From Rhinopomastus cyanomelas (Eukaryota; Chordata; Aves; Bucerotiformes; Rhinopomastidae): a stretch of 64,000 nucleotides of DNA. The notes beneath the pieces were generated by a model. The model did no database searches and had not been told where the DNA came from. It worked only from the letters and a program-made list of their open reading frames with translations. Where the stretch lies: positions 1 to 64,000 of the forward strand of contig VXBP01003665.1 in assembly GCA_013400115.1 (NCBI GenBank), written 5' to 3'. Both the position numbers and the translations under genes were made by a program. Below are positions 44,139 through 56,944 of the stretch, in pieces (positions within the stretch are counted from its first letter, which is position 1; each line of letters begins with the position of its first letter).

Positions 44139-44329
44139 TGAAAATGAACCAGGCACAATGGAGACATTTCCAGCCCCAAAGTCTGAGTGGATTGGACAAG
44201 AAATGACAGGCCATATCAGATTAGTTTGGCTTCATCTAGGTTTCTTTGATAAGACAATTTGATTTACTAAGCCAAAGAAACATCTAGACTATCTGGAGTT
44301 CAGTAGAGCATCATGCAGGAGTTCATTAC

Positions 44330-44875
44330 CCGACATGAAGAAGGTGAGGGCTGAAAAGCTAATTGTGAAAAAGGATTGGAAATGGATAAATCAGAGATGA
44401 CAACAAGTTAGACTGGAATTTTAGTTAGTATTTTCAGTGGCCTTACACAAAAAGCATCCTAATGAAATTTGCCAGTGACACTAATTTAGGCTGCATCAGC
44501 AATGGGAGCAGATTGGGAGGTTAGACAGAAAGAATTAGGGTAATAGAATGAAGTTCAGTATCATAAACCACCAGGTCACAAAGTCTGATAATAAACCTCT
44601 CAGGATCTAAACCAGGAGCTCATCAGGGTAGAAGTGACCAAGAACATCACGTGCACACAGTCTGAATGTAAGGTGACAAGTGGCTGCCAGGGATACCTGT
44701 GAAAGGGACAGCCTGACTTGCTTCTCTTAGCAATTGAAAGCTGGGAATGGAGAGAAGCCCATTAGTGTCTATAAATACATCACAGGGCTCAACATCAGGA
44801 AGGGGAAAGATCTCTTTGTGTGAAAACTGAAGATGCTGGCACAAAATAAAGCTGTGTGAGCTTTCCATGAATAAA
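44330..44875 (+). mobile_element. Possible ancient CR1-type remnant
   Basis: Short ordered resemblances to CR1 pol: AAATTTGCCAGTGACACTAA in the place of the FADD-coding segment, AATGAAGTTCAGTATCATAA after it, and codons like SVYKYITGLNIRKGKDLF near 44766-44820. It is heavily diverged and the tail is lost. It could be another old LINE. Confidence 0.4.
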
Positions 44876-45017
44876 CTGAAAATTGGGTGTTAACAGCAGG
44901 TTTTGAACCAGAGGAATGAGGTTCCAAGAGGAGCAGCCCTCCCATGAGCACAGCAGACCCAAACTCCCCAACACGAAGAGCTTGGTCCTAGAAAGCAGAC
45001 TAGAGCCTCAGCGGCCA

Positions 45018-45362
45018 GGAGTGGAACGACCTCATTAATGTTTATAAATATATGAAGGGTAGGTGTCCAGAGGATGAAGCCAGGCCCTTTTCAATGTCAT
45101 CTGGTGATAGAACAAGGGGCAATGGGTGTAAGCTGGAACATAGGAGGTTCCATATAAATATCAGAAAGAACTTCCTCACAGTGAGGGTGACGAAGCATTG
45201 GAACACGCTGCTCAGGGGGGTTACGGAGTTTCCTACTCTCGAGACATTTAAAACCCTCCTGGATATGTTCATGTGTGACTTGGTCTATGTGGTCCTGGTG
45301 TGTCAGGGGTTTGGACTAGATGATCTTTCGAGGTTCCTTCCAAACCCTAATGATTCCATGAT
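45018..45362 (+). mobile_element. Young CR1 3' fragment
   Basis: Sense: GACCTCATTAATGTTTATAA, GATAGAACAAGGGGCAATGG, GTGACGAAGCATTGGAACAC, GATGATCTTTCGAGGTTCC, ending AATGATTCCATGATT. Pol codons are open from 45052 through GCKLEHRRFHINIRKNFLTV to the element stop. Confidence 0.94.
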
Positions 45363-45623
45363 TGACCACCTCCTGGGTCTTCTGCAGTGTTTTGATCACT
45401 TCGGTGCAGACCTTTATGAAGCAGAGGCTGGTAGCCAGATCATGGGTTTTCCTGTGATGGAATGCAGGCCAGGTGTACCTGTTTGGGTTCATGAACCAAG
45501 GCCAAGCCAGAACATGCTCCTTGATGTCACCCTCTCTCTCTAGATTCCTGAGGAGCACATCACCATACCAGAGGAGCTGTAGATGCTGCTGGCCCATGGT
45601 GTCTATTCATCAGAACCAAGAAT
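45363..45623. other. Unannotated sequence between opposed CR1s
   Basis: 260 bp between a sense tail and an antisense tail. The plus frame of the left CR1 reads on into this stretch by chance. Confidence 0.5.
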
Positions 45624-46230
45624 CACAGAATGACAGAATCGCAGAATGACAGAATATTAGGGATTGGAAGGGACCTTGAAAGATCATCCAGTCCAATCCC
45701 CCTGACACAGCAGGATCACCTAGACCAAGTCACACAGGAACACATCCAGGCAGGTCTTGAACATCTCCAGTGAAGGAGACTCTACAACCACCCTGGGCAG
45801 CCTGTTCCAGGGCTCCGTCACCCTCACTGGGAAGAAGTTCCTTCTCAGGTTGATGTGGAACCTCCTATGTTCCAGCTTACAACCATTGCCCCTCGTCCTA
45901 TCACTAGATAACACAGAGAAAGGCCTGGCTCCATCCTTCTGACACCCATCCTTCAAATATTTGTAGACATTAATGAGGTCACTCCTCAGTCTCCTCTTCT
46001 CCAAGCTAAAGACACCCAGCTCCCTCAGCCTCTCATATAAGGAACATGTTCCTCTTCCTCATTGCCCTACGCTGGACTCCCTCCAGAAGCTCCACATCTT
46101 GAACTGAGGGGCCCAGAACTGGACACAATATTCCAGATGTGGTCTCACTAGGGCAGAGTGAGGGGGAGAAGTAACTCTCTTGATCTGCTGACCCCCCGCC
46201 AAGACGCTGTTGGCCCTCTTGGCCACAGGA
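45624..46230 (-). mobile_element. Young CR1, antisense, 0.6 kb
   Basis: Tail with a four-unit octamer run (CAGAATGACAGAATCGCAGA), 3' UTR, pol C-terminus open from 46004 to 45720, then the connection region with deletions near 46035 and 46155. Its 5' part from 46088 is inside the duplicated 1905-bp block. Confidence 0.94.
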
Positions 46231-46435
46231 ACGGTTTGCTCACAGTTACCTCTAATTCATCTTAGAAAATGTCTCTAAATATAGAACCTGTGTGCAATAA
46301 GCACCACAGGTCTGTCTAGTGCAAAGACAACTATGCAGGCTCATGTTGGGTATCAACTTGACATTGACAAGACAAGCAAAAGCATTACAAGAACCTGCAG
46401 ATAGCTGAGACACAGTTTAAGGAGATGGTTTAGGG

Positions 46436-46510
46436 GTGACTTGGCAGTGCTGGGTCAAAGGTTGGACTTGATGATCTTAAAGGTCTCAAAGATAATCTGT
46501 GGTTCTGTGA
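46436..46510 (+). mobile_element. CR1 tail fragment
   Basis: GGTGACTTGGCAGTGCTGGG, GGTTGGACTTGATGATCTTA, then GGTTCTGTGA. Old sense tail of about 75 bp, present again at 48342-48416 in the duplicate block. Confidence 0.8.
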
Positions 46511-47569
46511 GAAGCACAGTATGTGGTCTCAGAGATTTAGTTTTCCTTGCACAGCAGCTTTAATCTGCCTGGCACAGGAAAACGGTTCTGCAAGACTAAC
46601 AGGAGATGGAACAGCAGGATGTGCCTCCTTCAGCCTTCTCAAGTGACAGCATCTCATGATGCAGCATCACAGCCCCAGTTCTCCCTAATGCTCCTGTCTC
46701 AGCACTAATAATTGAGAGGAGACAGGGCTGAGGTGTCTCGTTGAGGTCTGCTGACACTGACACAAAGCAGAAGGATAAGAAACATTTCGCAGATCTAAAA
46801 TTAAACCCAAAGAGATGTAAGCAGTGAGCTTTTTCCAGAGACCACTTTGCTCTCGGTGCCGTTTCTATTTTGAGAAGTCTTCTTTTTTTTAACAAAACAA
46901 ACAGCAAAACGCCTGTATAAGGAAACAGAAATACGATAACAGGAGGAATGTGCCAAGTCCCAAAAAAGGATGCTCCAAGGAAAGACTCTCTGTTCACCTC
47001 ATAGTTGTGCTACATCACCCACCAGGCATTGCACAGCTTCTCTTTTTGTATTGGAAAAGAAGGTAAACAGATCTTCATTTTTTAGCTGAAATACGAAAAG
47101 CAACAATGACTTGTTACGCTCACCGGCAGAATCCTGCCTCTGCTACACAACACTTACTGTTTTAGAGTAATAGCCTTAAAAAAGAGATATTAAGAGAACA
47201 TTAAAAACTATTGTTACCGTAAAAGAAGCCTTTCAACGGGATTTTTTTTTTATTGGCTGATTTGTTGTTCTCTTACATAAACCTGATTCACATAGGAAGT
47301 GTCTGGAAAACATAAAAGAATTACTATGTTAATGCTTCCAAATGGGAAAAATAGAATTTCAGATAGCTGGCAGCACAAACACTGGATAAACACATGCTGT
47401 CTGAATTCACTTCCCTTTCACACCGACTACGCCCGAACCCCAAATTAACCATATGCTTTTACAGTTTAATTTGGGGTGTAATTTATAATGCACTTTGTCA
47501 CCAGTGTAATGATCTAAAGGCCCTAAAAGTAGTCTGTGGCAGAGTGTTAAATACAACCTGAGACAGGAA
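46511..47569. other. Unannotated sequence inside the duplicated block
   Basis: A 133-codon minus frame (46997-46596) is repeated in copy 2. It has no recognised family, and its two amino-acid differences between copies are both replacements (A to D, G to D). 47060-47520 is AT-rich and CNE-like. The same sequence recurs at 48417-49475. Confidence 0.5.
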
Positions 47570-47574
47570 CTCTA

Positions 47575-47992
47575 GAGCACAGGAGCACCACAGGGTGCTG
47601 CTGGCACAAAATACAGGTGAAGTCAACATGGCAATACAGAGGAACTCGAGAGAACTTTGCTGGAGACCTGAACAATTAGAAAGTTGTCAGTCTGAAGAGT
47701 TAGAAAACTGTGAGGAGGACCTTACAGTGATCTTTCAATCCCTAAAAGGGTCTATAATGAGGCTAGGGAAGACTGTTCACAAGAAGGGAACAATAGGGTG
47801 AGGGGTCATGGTTTGAAACTGGAAAAGCGGAGATTGAAGCTGGACATGAGGAAATGTTCTTGAATTTGAGGGTGGTGTATCTCTGGACCAGGTTGCCTAG
47901 ACAAGTGGTGGAGGCCCCATCACTGGAGCCATTCAAGGTCAGGCTGGATGAGGCAATCTGGACATTCTGTTCTAGTGAGAGATGTCTCTGCT
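47575..47992 (+). mobile_element. Composite repeat: novel 5' block plus CR1 end (copy 2, cut by N)
   Basis: The 5' block (47575-47670: AGGAGCACCACAGGGTGCTG, GGTGAAGTCAACATGGCAAT) matches the one at 25925. CR1 follows: GACCTTACAGTGATCTTTCA, AAGACTGTTCACAAGAAGGG, CTCTGGACCAGGTTGCCTAG. It stops at the N before its tail. The intact equivalent is at 49481-49976. Confidence 0.82.
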
Positions 47993-47993
47993 N
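47993..47993. other. Single N at the duplication junction
   Basis: The only base between the two 1905-bp copies. Left of it a sense CR1 breaks off, and right of it antisense CR1 begins mid-element. Confidence 0.9.
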
Positions 47994-49898
47994 AGCTCCA
48001 CATCTTGAACTGAGGAGCCCAGAACTGGACACAATATTCCAGATGTGGTCTCACTAGGGCAGAGTGAGGGGGAGAAGTAACTCTCTTGATCTGCTGACCC
48101 CCCGCCAAGATGCTGTTGGCCCTCTTGGCCACAAGAACAGTCTGCTCACAGTTACCTCTAATTCATCTTAGAAAATGTCTCTAAATATAGAACCTGTGTG
48201 CAATAAGCACCACAGGTCTGTCTAGTGCAAAGACAACTATGCAGGCTCATGTTGGGTATCAACTTGACATTGACAAGACAAGCAAAAGCATTACAAGAAC
48301 CTGCAGATAGCTGAGACATGGTTTAAGGAGATGGTTTAGGGGTGACTTGGCAGTGCTGGGTCTAAGGTTGGACTTGATGATCTTAAAGGTCTCAAAGATA
48401 ATCTGTGGTTCTGTGAGAAGCACAGCATGTGGTCTCAGAGATTTAGTTTTCCTTGCACAGCAGCTTTAATCTGCCTGGCACAGGAAAACGGTTCTGCAAG
48501 ACTAACAGGAGATGGAACAGCAGGATGTGTCTCCTTCAGCCTTCTCAAGTGACAGCATCTCATGATGCAGCATCACATCCCCAGTTCTCCCTAATGCTCC
48601 TGTCTCAGCACTAATAATTGAGAGGAGACAGGGCTGAGGTGTCTCGTTGAGGTCTGCTGACACTGACACAAAGCAGAAGGATAAGAAACATTTCGCAGAT
48701 CTAAAATTAAACCCAAAGAGATGTAAGCAGTGAGCTTTTTCCAGAGACCACTTTGCTCTCGGTGCCGTTTCTATTTTGAGAAGTCTTCTTTTTTTTAACA
48801 AAACAAACAGCAAAACGCCTGTATAAGGAAACAGAAATACGATAACAGGAGGAATGTGCCAAGTCCCAAAAAAGGATGCTCCAAGGAAAGACTCTCTGTT
48901 CACCTCATAGTTGTGCTACATCACCCACCAGGCATTGCACAGCTTCTCTTTTTGTATTGGAAAAGAAGGTAAACAGATCTTCATTTTTTAGCTGAAATAC
49001 GAAAAGCAACAATGACTTGTTACGCTCACCGGCAGAATCCTGCCTCTGCTACACAACACTTACTGTTTTAGAGTAATAGCCTTAAAAAAGAGATATTAAG
49101 AGAACATTAAAAACTATTGTTACCGTAAAAGAAGCCTTTCAACGGGATTTTTTTTTTATTGGCTGATTTGTTGTTCTCTTACATAAACCTGATTCACATA
49201 GGAAGTGTCTGGAAAACATAAAAGAATTACTATGTTAATGCTTCCAAATGGGAAAAATAGAATTTCAGATAGCTGGCAGCACAAACACTGGATAAACACA
49301 TGCTGTCTGAATTCACTTCCCTTTCACACCGACTACGCCCGAACCCCAAATTAACCATATGCTTTTACAGTTTAATTTGGGGTGTAATTTATAATGCACT
49401 TTGTCACCAGTGTAATGATCTAAAGGCCCTAAAAGTAGTCTGTGGCAGAGTGTTAAATACAACCTGAGACAGGAACTCTAGAGCACAGGAGCACCACAGG
49501 GTGCTGCTGGCACAAAATACAGGTGAAGTCAACATGGCAATACAGAGGAACTCGAGAGAACTTTGCTGGAGACCTGAACAATTAGAAAGTTGTCAGTCTG
49601 AAGAGTTAGAAAACTGTGAGGAGGACCTTACAGTGATCTTTCAATCCCTAAAAGGGTCTATAATGAGGCTAGGGAAGACTGTTCACAAGAAGGGAACAAT
49701 AGGGTGAGGGGTCATGGTTTGAAACTGGAAAAGCGGAGATTGAAGCTGGACATGAGGAAATGTTCTTGAATTTGAGGGTGGTGTATCTCTGGACCAGGTT
49801 GCCTAGACAAGTGGTGGAGGCCCCATCACTGGAGCCATTCAAGGTCAGGCTGGATGAGGCAATCTGGACATTCTGTTCTAGTGAGAGATGTCTCTGCT
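47994..49898 (+). repeat. 1905-bp duplicated block, copy 2
   Basis: Same length as 46088-47992, differing at about eleven sites (mostly transitions). Its right end runs on into the full CR1 3' UTR, while its left end begins abruptly after the N. It contains second copies of the CR1 tail (48342-48416) and of the composite repeat. Confidence 0.95.
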
Positions 49899-49976
49899 TG
49901 TTGTAGGGGGGTTGGACTAGATGACCTTTGGAGGTTCCTTCCAATGTAGTACATTCTGTGAGTCTATGAAAATTTG
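49481..49976 (+). mobile_element. Composite repeat: novel 5' block plus CR1 end (complete duplicate of copy 2)
   Basis: Same 5' block and CR1 body as 47575-47992, but reaching the CR1 3' UTR (TGTTGTAGGGGGGTTGGACT, GATGACCTTTGGAGGTTCC) and the tail ACATTCTGTGAGTCTATGA. The body ends with the usual pol segment before the 3' UTR. Confidence 0.88.
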
Positions 49977-50264
49977 AGTTACAGTGAAGAAGAAAGCTAA
50001 TGGTAAGGTCATCTGCCAAATCACACAAGAGGCAGAGAATTTGTCAGCTAAAACAAAATCCTGCCAATACCTGAGGGATGCACAGTAGTGGCAGGATTTT
50101 CCTGAGCACCAACTGCTTATTGCTGCCTTCCAACTCATTGATAACTTTCATCAGTGTAAATTCTGTGGGTAATATTCTACAGTTATATAATTGATGTACA
50201 GCTGGAGGGACCTTTCTGAAGGATGTGTAAGCTCATGAGACTCTACCCATTTAGGCTATGTAAT
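49977..50264. other. Unannotated sequence
   Basis: Short non-repeat stretch between two CR1 copies. No gene was seen. Confidence 0.5.
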
Positions 50265-50490
50265 GAAATTATGGTTAGACATTAAGAAAAGCTTCTTCAC
50301 GGAAAGGGTCATCAGGCCTTGGAACAGGTCTGTCCAGGGAAGGGGTTGAATTGCAATCCCTGGACATGTTGAAGGGTCATGGACATCTGGAGCTTCAGCA
50401 CATGCTTTAGTAATGGGTTAGGACAGTTGGGTTCATACTTGGACTTAATCTCAAAAGTCTTTTCCAGCCTAAGGGTTTCTACGTCTATGC
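50265..50490 (+). mobile_element. Old CR1 3' fragment
   Basis: Sense: GACATTAAGAAAAGCTTCTT, GGGTCATCAGGCCTTGGAAC, TCTTTTCCAGCCTAAGGG, ending TCTACGTCTATG. It is diverged, a different subfamily from the young copies, with the pol end and 3' UTR recognisable. Confidence 0.82.
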
Positions 50491-53400
50491 TGCAGGTGAG
50501 CGGAATTACTGCAGTCCTGAAGAAGTTTCTTCACGAGCAGCAGAGCCAGTATGTCACCCCACGGAACCTAACCAGGACAGAGCACGGATTGGCTTGTCTG
50601 GCTTCACTACTGCAGACTAAGGACAGTGCTAAAGGGTGCACTTTCTATGCTCAAAGGGCATAATCTAAAAAAAACCTAATCCTCATTCAGAAAACGGAAG
50701 GTTCAATCATCCTCTGTTCAGATATAGAAGCTATTACAGCAATTTTGGATGAGAAGTGGAAAGCAGCAAAACATTTCTTGTAAGAGTGGCAATTTTTCCA
50801 AATGTTGCTGCATATTTTCTTTAAAAAGTATTCTGCATTTGATACTGAGAGAGGAATGTGAGCTGATAGTGCAGTGGAATTGTTGCCTCAAGACAAATTG
50901 GCATTCATCATTCAAGCAGAAAAATAAATTAGTGCAACATTTAGGGACTCTGCATTAGGTTGTTTAAAAAAATCAACAAAGGGAAAACAAATGTTATGTC
51001 AACTGTTGACTGCAAAAGCTGAACGAATGAGTAGAGTAGCAATTCACCTCCTATTCAAAAGTGTGAAGACTTTGTCCAGCTTTAGTTGGAACCAACCGTC
51101 AACTTTAGGGTAGAAGCTCTCAGCTTATGCACAAATCTGATGGTGTCACTGCTAGGAGCTGATAAAGGGTCAGTCCTCAGAAGCTGTTTGAGAACAGAAC
51201 AGTGACAGCAGTGTGACAAAAACTCTTCTCCTGCTCTCCATTTCATAAAGGTGCTTATGCTTACAGGTTAGGGTTACCTGCTACCTTCCAGGTCGTCTCA
51301 CCTCATAGGAAACAAAAAGCACATGTGGCTCCTACCAGCTTTTCATTTCTGCCTGACACACTAAAAATGACAATTTGGGAACCTTCCTCCACATTCTTCC
51401 TCACTTCTGTCGTTCATAGCTTTCTCCTGACACATATGACGTGGTCTTCTCAGGTCACTCCCCCTCCACACTTCTCAACACATCATGTGCTCCATGTCTC
51501 TTTAGTCATATCTGCTCTTCCTGTAAGACATATTTATTCACCACAAAAATCTGGGTTAAGCAATGGCCATGTATTCTGGGGTGGTCTGCCAAGCCCTGAA
51601 AGTGTCACAAACCCGTGCAATACACACTGGTGGCACACAGGCAGCAGTTAGCCAGGGCAATTATTGTCATTTCTCATCTAACAGAGCAGAAGAAGTTCCT
51701 CTTATTGTGTGAATCAGAGAAGAGCAGGGGTTTTAAGCAAGTTTCTTCTTCAAGACAACAATGATAGTAGTAATAATAATAATAATTCAGTCTATGAGAG
51801 CTCAAGTTAAAACTCTTTGCTACCTATGGCTCAGGGCAATAACCACCCTTCTTTCCAAATAATGATAATTATAAGAATACAGTGTCCACATGTTCTCTCC
51901 ACATGTCATCAAGTCATGCAATGAGAAGCTTAAAGCAGATGGTGATGAGTGACAGGACAAGAGAAGAAAAATTAAGGGATCAGTAGCTGAGCCTATGTCT
52001 TTCCAGAAAGAGAGAGGCATCAGAATGAGCGAGTCAGAAAGGGTAGTCTCATCTACCATGAGTACATCTCTTTGTCAATTAATTGTGGGTTCCTGAATGA
52101 CAAAATAAAAACATAAACAATACTCTGTGCCAGAAGAAGTCCTAAAAATATGAAAACACCCAAAACCAAAGCAAACCTCTGCAAGTATCTGGGTATGATT
52201 TGTCCTCTCCATCTGCTTTGCTGGGGCTGTACTTGTGAAGTCCAACTATATTGTACCTGAGACTTGCTGAGGTGCTGAACCATGCTGATGCAAAGACAGT
52301 GTCAGAGTCTACTACATGAGAAGGGTCCTGTAATTTTCCTGCTTCAGGGTGGTTATCTTAAAGTAAGGCATGGTGAATGAAAAGTATTTGCTTGCAAATA
52401 GTGAGTATTTTACTTTGTGTGCAAATCTGACCTTTATAATGAACAGCATGGCATGGAAAATCTGCACAGCCAACACCTGTTAGTCGAAAGACCCAAGGGG
52501 TAGACAAACAAAAGTTTAAAAAAATCACAGTAAATTACTTGACCTAAATGGTTTTTCTTCGTGATCTAACATCTCCCTTTATTGTCTGACTTGCCAGATT
52601 CCTCTGGCCTTGGTGCGATGCCGTTCACTAACAGAAGCAGGCAATTAATCTAACCTTGATGTTTAATGTTGTAATTAATTGTTATTCTTTAATTGCCTAT
52701 ACATCATTTACCACGTAACTAACTGTAGATGCCGAAGACAGATGGACCTCCAGATGGACTCTGGGAAGAGTTGGTTCAAATGTCACTGATAAGCAGACAG
52801 CTGCAGAGAGTCTTCAGCTGAGAAGCCTGTGTGTGGACATGGGTTTGTACTGGTCACACTCTGTACAGGGCAACTCAACCATACTAGTTTCATATTTTCT
52901 GGCCCAAGACTTTTCAAAGCAGCCATAGCTTTTCTTTTTGCTTCCCCAAAAGCACCTGGGTGATATGAATCCTCAAAAGCAATCCCATCTCTTAGAGGTG
53001 ATGGACTTACACCATCAAGGAACTCAGCTACTCAGTTCTGTTCAGCCATGGGACTCACAAGCACACCAGTTCAGAGCTGGAACAAAAAGTCAATGAACAA
53101 AGGTCTTGAGATGAGAAACAGATATTTTGCTTCTAGCGAATGGGTGAACATAGATTCCTCTATTCTGGCCACACATGCACCTTGCAGTACACGTTGCACA
53201 GCCTTGCTGGGTCTACCAAGGAAAAGGTCACTAAATAAATGGAGCTGTCTTCAGGCAGAGCAGGGTCTTAGGCATGGTACATACACCTTCTGGTAAAACA
53301 GCACTAGGGAGCAAGCTGGGATTGTTCAGGAAAGCCTTCAGGCAGGAGCACTCAACAGACAGAGATTTGCCTATTTCCCTGTTTCACGTGGCTCCTCACC

Positions 53401-53778
53401 CTTTATTCAAAGAAAGTAGAACACAGGAACAAACCAAATAATCTCTCACAATCCAGCTGCTGATGCTCTATGTCTGATCTAACTATGACTTCATAAAGGA
53501 TTTTCTTATGGTCCTAAGCATAAATCAGTTGTCACCAGAGAAACACAAAAATCTCATTTGTACTGAGTTACTGGACGTTTAACAGCCACCAGAAATGTTG
53601 TCAGGGATGTGACTCAGCAGAAGAAGACAAGTTACAGGGAACATGGGCACTGGGAGTTATTCTCCATTTTGCTATATCTTTAAACAATTCCTGGGGTTAA
53701 ACAAATAGTTGTTGAAGAAGAGTTTTGTCTTTCTTTGCATTAGGAAATTCTTGAAATCAGAACTGAATTTACTGAAAA
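50491..53778. other. Repeat-poor unannotated sequence
   Basis: 3.3 kb without CR1. An (AAT)n run lies at 51765-51787. 52560-52730 is CNE-like, with GGCAATTAATCTAACCTTGA and TTGTAATTAATTGTTATTC. No exon, tRNA or other RNA was recognised. Confidence 0.45.
51765..51787. repeat. (TAA)n microsatellite
   Basis: About six to seven TAG/TAA trinucleotide units. Confidence 0.9.
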
Positions 53779-53855
53779 TCACAGAATCATGGAATGGTAG
53801 GGGTTGGGAGGGATCTCCGGAGATCATTTAGTCCAACCCCAAGTTTCTCAACACA
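53779..53855 (-). mobile_element. CR1 tail fragment, antisense
   Basis: TCACAGAATCATGGAATGGT, GGGTTGGGAGGGATCTCCGG, AGATCATTTAGTCCAACCCC. About 75 bp of the CR1 3' end, an isolated copy in a CR1-poor region. Confidence 0.85.
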
Positions 53856-56800
53856 TGCTCCTATTTCATCATATCGATGGAGTGTTGCAGAAATAATAAT
53901 GTAAGACTGTGCAAAATCCAGCAGCATGAAGTTGCAAAGTCTAACAACATAACACATTATGTCCAGCTACATTGAAGCCCAAAATATGCTTCAATAGGTC
54001 ATGATTTCCTCAAGACCTAAACTGATTACTCTCAGAAACCTCCTTGGATTTGGTGTCCTTCAGTTGCCAACAATAATTCAGAATTTGCAGGATGTTTCAG
54101 CAGGGTAGACTGCATTTTCCATTGAATGTAGCCTGAAGTTACTGACTTCTTCACAATTGAGACTTGTGGCATCTCATATTAAAATTAAGTGAAGAATGTG
54201 GGACGCAGTGTGATTTTCAATCGGTAAATGAGAGTCGTGCTAGGGGAACTAATAGGATTTGGACATGACTCATGAGTTGTAGTTTGGAGTTCTTGATGGC
54301 TATTTTGAAATGAGAGATTTTTTTGTCAGAAAAAGAATTAAAAACTTAAAAGCTCTTTGATAATAGCTTCTTCTGAAGAAGCACTCAGGGAAAGTTGAGT
54401 ATGGTGTGAAGATTACATTATTATGTCTTGAAATACATTATGTAAACACTTGAAAAAAAACAAATAACTGCAAGATTTCTCATAAAGTCAGAGCAAACGA
54501 CGATTAATAGCAATAACCAACAACAGTAGAGACTGATGCTGCAGATTTATGGCAAGAAATTATTTCTATTCATGTTCATGTGTTAAAAACGTGTCACACT
54601 GGCAAACACCGTGGTCTGTGTGCACTCACGCTACCTGAGCACATGTGTGCATGCACACACACACACGGAACTGCCTACTGTGGGTCCACTTTACCCCACT
54701 GGGGGTGATGGCAGGCCCCAGCTATTCATAGACACTGACAGTGTGAAATATTATGCACAAAATATAACTAATGCAGCATGTATAACTGCCTGAAACACAT
54801 TATTTCCCCCCAACAGATCTTCCTTCCTAGTCTCCTGCTGTTTATGAAGTAGCAAAGATGATACAGAGAGACTGAACTCCCTGAAACCATCCTCAAAATC
54901 AGTAGTCAGGGCATACAGGAGAAAAAAGTAAGTGGCTGCTGAATCCAGCTACTTTGAGCAGTCAGAATGATCCCCACAACTGTACTGGGAAATGATCATA
55001 CCCACTAGTGCCACTTGTGAAATTCCTCTGATGTTTGGTAACATCACTAGAAATGTACAGACTTTTAGTCAGGGCCCCTAAAAACAGCATCGGTGACACT
55101 GCTATCTTTTGCATTAGCTTACAGGATTAAATATATTAGAAGTTCATGGTGAGCTCTGCGTTTGCATTTAGTCTGATTCTTGGAGTGGAAATTTAGAAAA
55201 GCTTTAACAGAAAAAAGATGATGAAGTTAGCACATCATAGGTCAGCTGCTGAGAAATCATGACAGTGGAAAGAACAGTAAGATGAGACAGTGATTTTCCC
55301 TTTGAAAATAGTCATTACTCTAAATTTGTAGTCTTTCTTACCTGCAAGTAGCACTGCTTGCAGGTGGCAGCCATGGAAAGGCGCACTGCACAAGGCACTG
55401 GAAATACAAGTGCATCAGAAGGGACTGTCCTACAGAGCCTCCGATGTGGATGCCCATACGTCTTCAGCTGGATGTTCCTGAATACGCTGCAAACTCACTG
55501 TTGCACCAAACCCAAGTAATGAACTGCACTGAAGGCCTTTGTAATGCTAATATGTGTCTTCCAGACAGGGAAGTGACAAGCCTGGGTAACCAGGGCAGGG
55601 AAAGCATGGCAGGAATAATGGAAGTGCCAAGTTGAGTTACTCAAACTCAGCCCGCAAGGAAGGAGCAGCGATGAGCAGTGCCAGTCCTTGTTTTCTTACC
55701 ATGCCCAAGCTGCCCCTGCTCTACAGTGAGACTAAATCAACATCATGGAGAAGCACTTCACAGCAGCTTAACAGTCCTAGTGCCAAGACATACCAACGGG
55801 CCTTGTCTCATGATGCAGAGAAGGTACCTCGACCTCCATGTAACCTCTGTGGATATTCTTAGGATACCACCACCAATTCTTTGTCTGTGTACCCAGGTTT
55901 TCTGCAGAAGAAATCCCACAGAACACACCAATGCTGTCTCTGCTCCCATCACAGTGCCAGGATGAGGTGCAACCACCAAAATCCCTTCTTCCACATACAG
56001 GATCACTGTGTCCCCACACAGACAAAGAGAGCACAGACTGAAAAATTTAGTCAGAGCCACATCTCCACGATGCCCTAAGCTAGGATTATAAAACCAAAAG
56101 TCCTTCAAATTCAGTATCCCACCTCCAAGAGCTCTTCAGGGAGAGCATAAGACCTGGGGCAATGGTGGTAAGATCCTTTCCTGGCTAGTCAGGCTTTGCC
56201 ACCCACTGCAAAGAAGATCCCTGTACCGCACAATGAGAACCAAAGGCTAAAGATTGCTAATTTTTAATTTGTTTTTTTCTCTCATTATATCCTTTCTCAA
56301 CTAAGGCAATGAGCTCCAAGGTTTAATTACCTGGGGTGCATAAGCAGCACTTTCTTTTGGCAGTTAAATCTGATACCCAGTCACATCATTGTTCATTTCT
56401 TTGTCCTCAATGTTGTGAGAAACAGTAAACAACCACCCACCCCTATTCACCAATCCTTCTCTCATTCACCTTCTCTGAGATCATTAGCTCAGATATCTGT
56501 TATTTAAAAGTTGAACTGTCAGTCATTCTTGCTCAGGGCTAAGCTCATTTTTTGGGGGGGGAGAGACTTCTCATGCCAGAAAAGATTTTTAATATCCTTT
56601 GTGAGCTTGTCTCTGCATAGATTTGCAATTCACACATTTTGACTTTTAATAAAAATGGCTAAACCACCTAATCTGCATAACCTTGGCAGAGCCTGGCTTC
56701 AGCTCTCACTCGTTATTAACAGATAGAGCTCAGTTACTTATGAGAAGTTTCTTACTTACACAAGCCTGTTTATTAAAAAAACCCCAAACAACCACACTTA

Positions 56801-56944
56801 AATCTTTGTAGAACAATGTCATGAACAACAGCTGTAGAAGATTTGGGTTCAAGGACTTCAATAGTCTTTGAAAAAGGTATTATTGATAACTGCAAGTACA
56901 TAATGATGTTTGTGGTCTCGGCTTTGCCTTACTTCTGCCTTAGA
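53856..56944. other. Repeat-poor unannotated sequence
   Basis: 3.1 kb without CR1. A short (CA)n lies at 54653-54666 and a G8 run near 56554-56561. Frames of 60-116 codons around 55444-56108 occur on both strands and in overlapping phases, with no family resemblance. Confidence 0.5.

Larger units (their letters stand above)
46088..47992 (+). repeat. 1905-bp duplicated block, copy 1
   Basis: Matches 47994-49898 base for base in length (1905 each). I read about eleven substitutions, all in the first 600 bp or so, and no indel. It begins inside an antisense CR1 and ends inside a sense CR1, neither at an element end. A single N follows. It is probably an assembly duplicate of one locus. Confidence 0.95.

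Noticed and set aside
46596..46997. 133-codon minus frame present twice (also 48502-48903)
   Set aside because: Its recurrence comes from the 1905-bp duplicate. Both differences inside the frame change the amino acid, so nothing suggests selection on the protein, and no family was recognised.
50379..56108. Possible host exons in the CR1-poor region
   Set aside because: Frames of 60-116 codons occur on both strands in overlapping phases, without family resemblance or convincing splice pairs.
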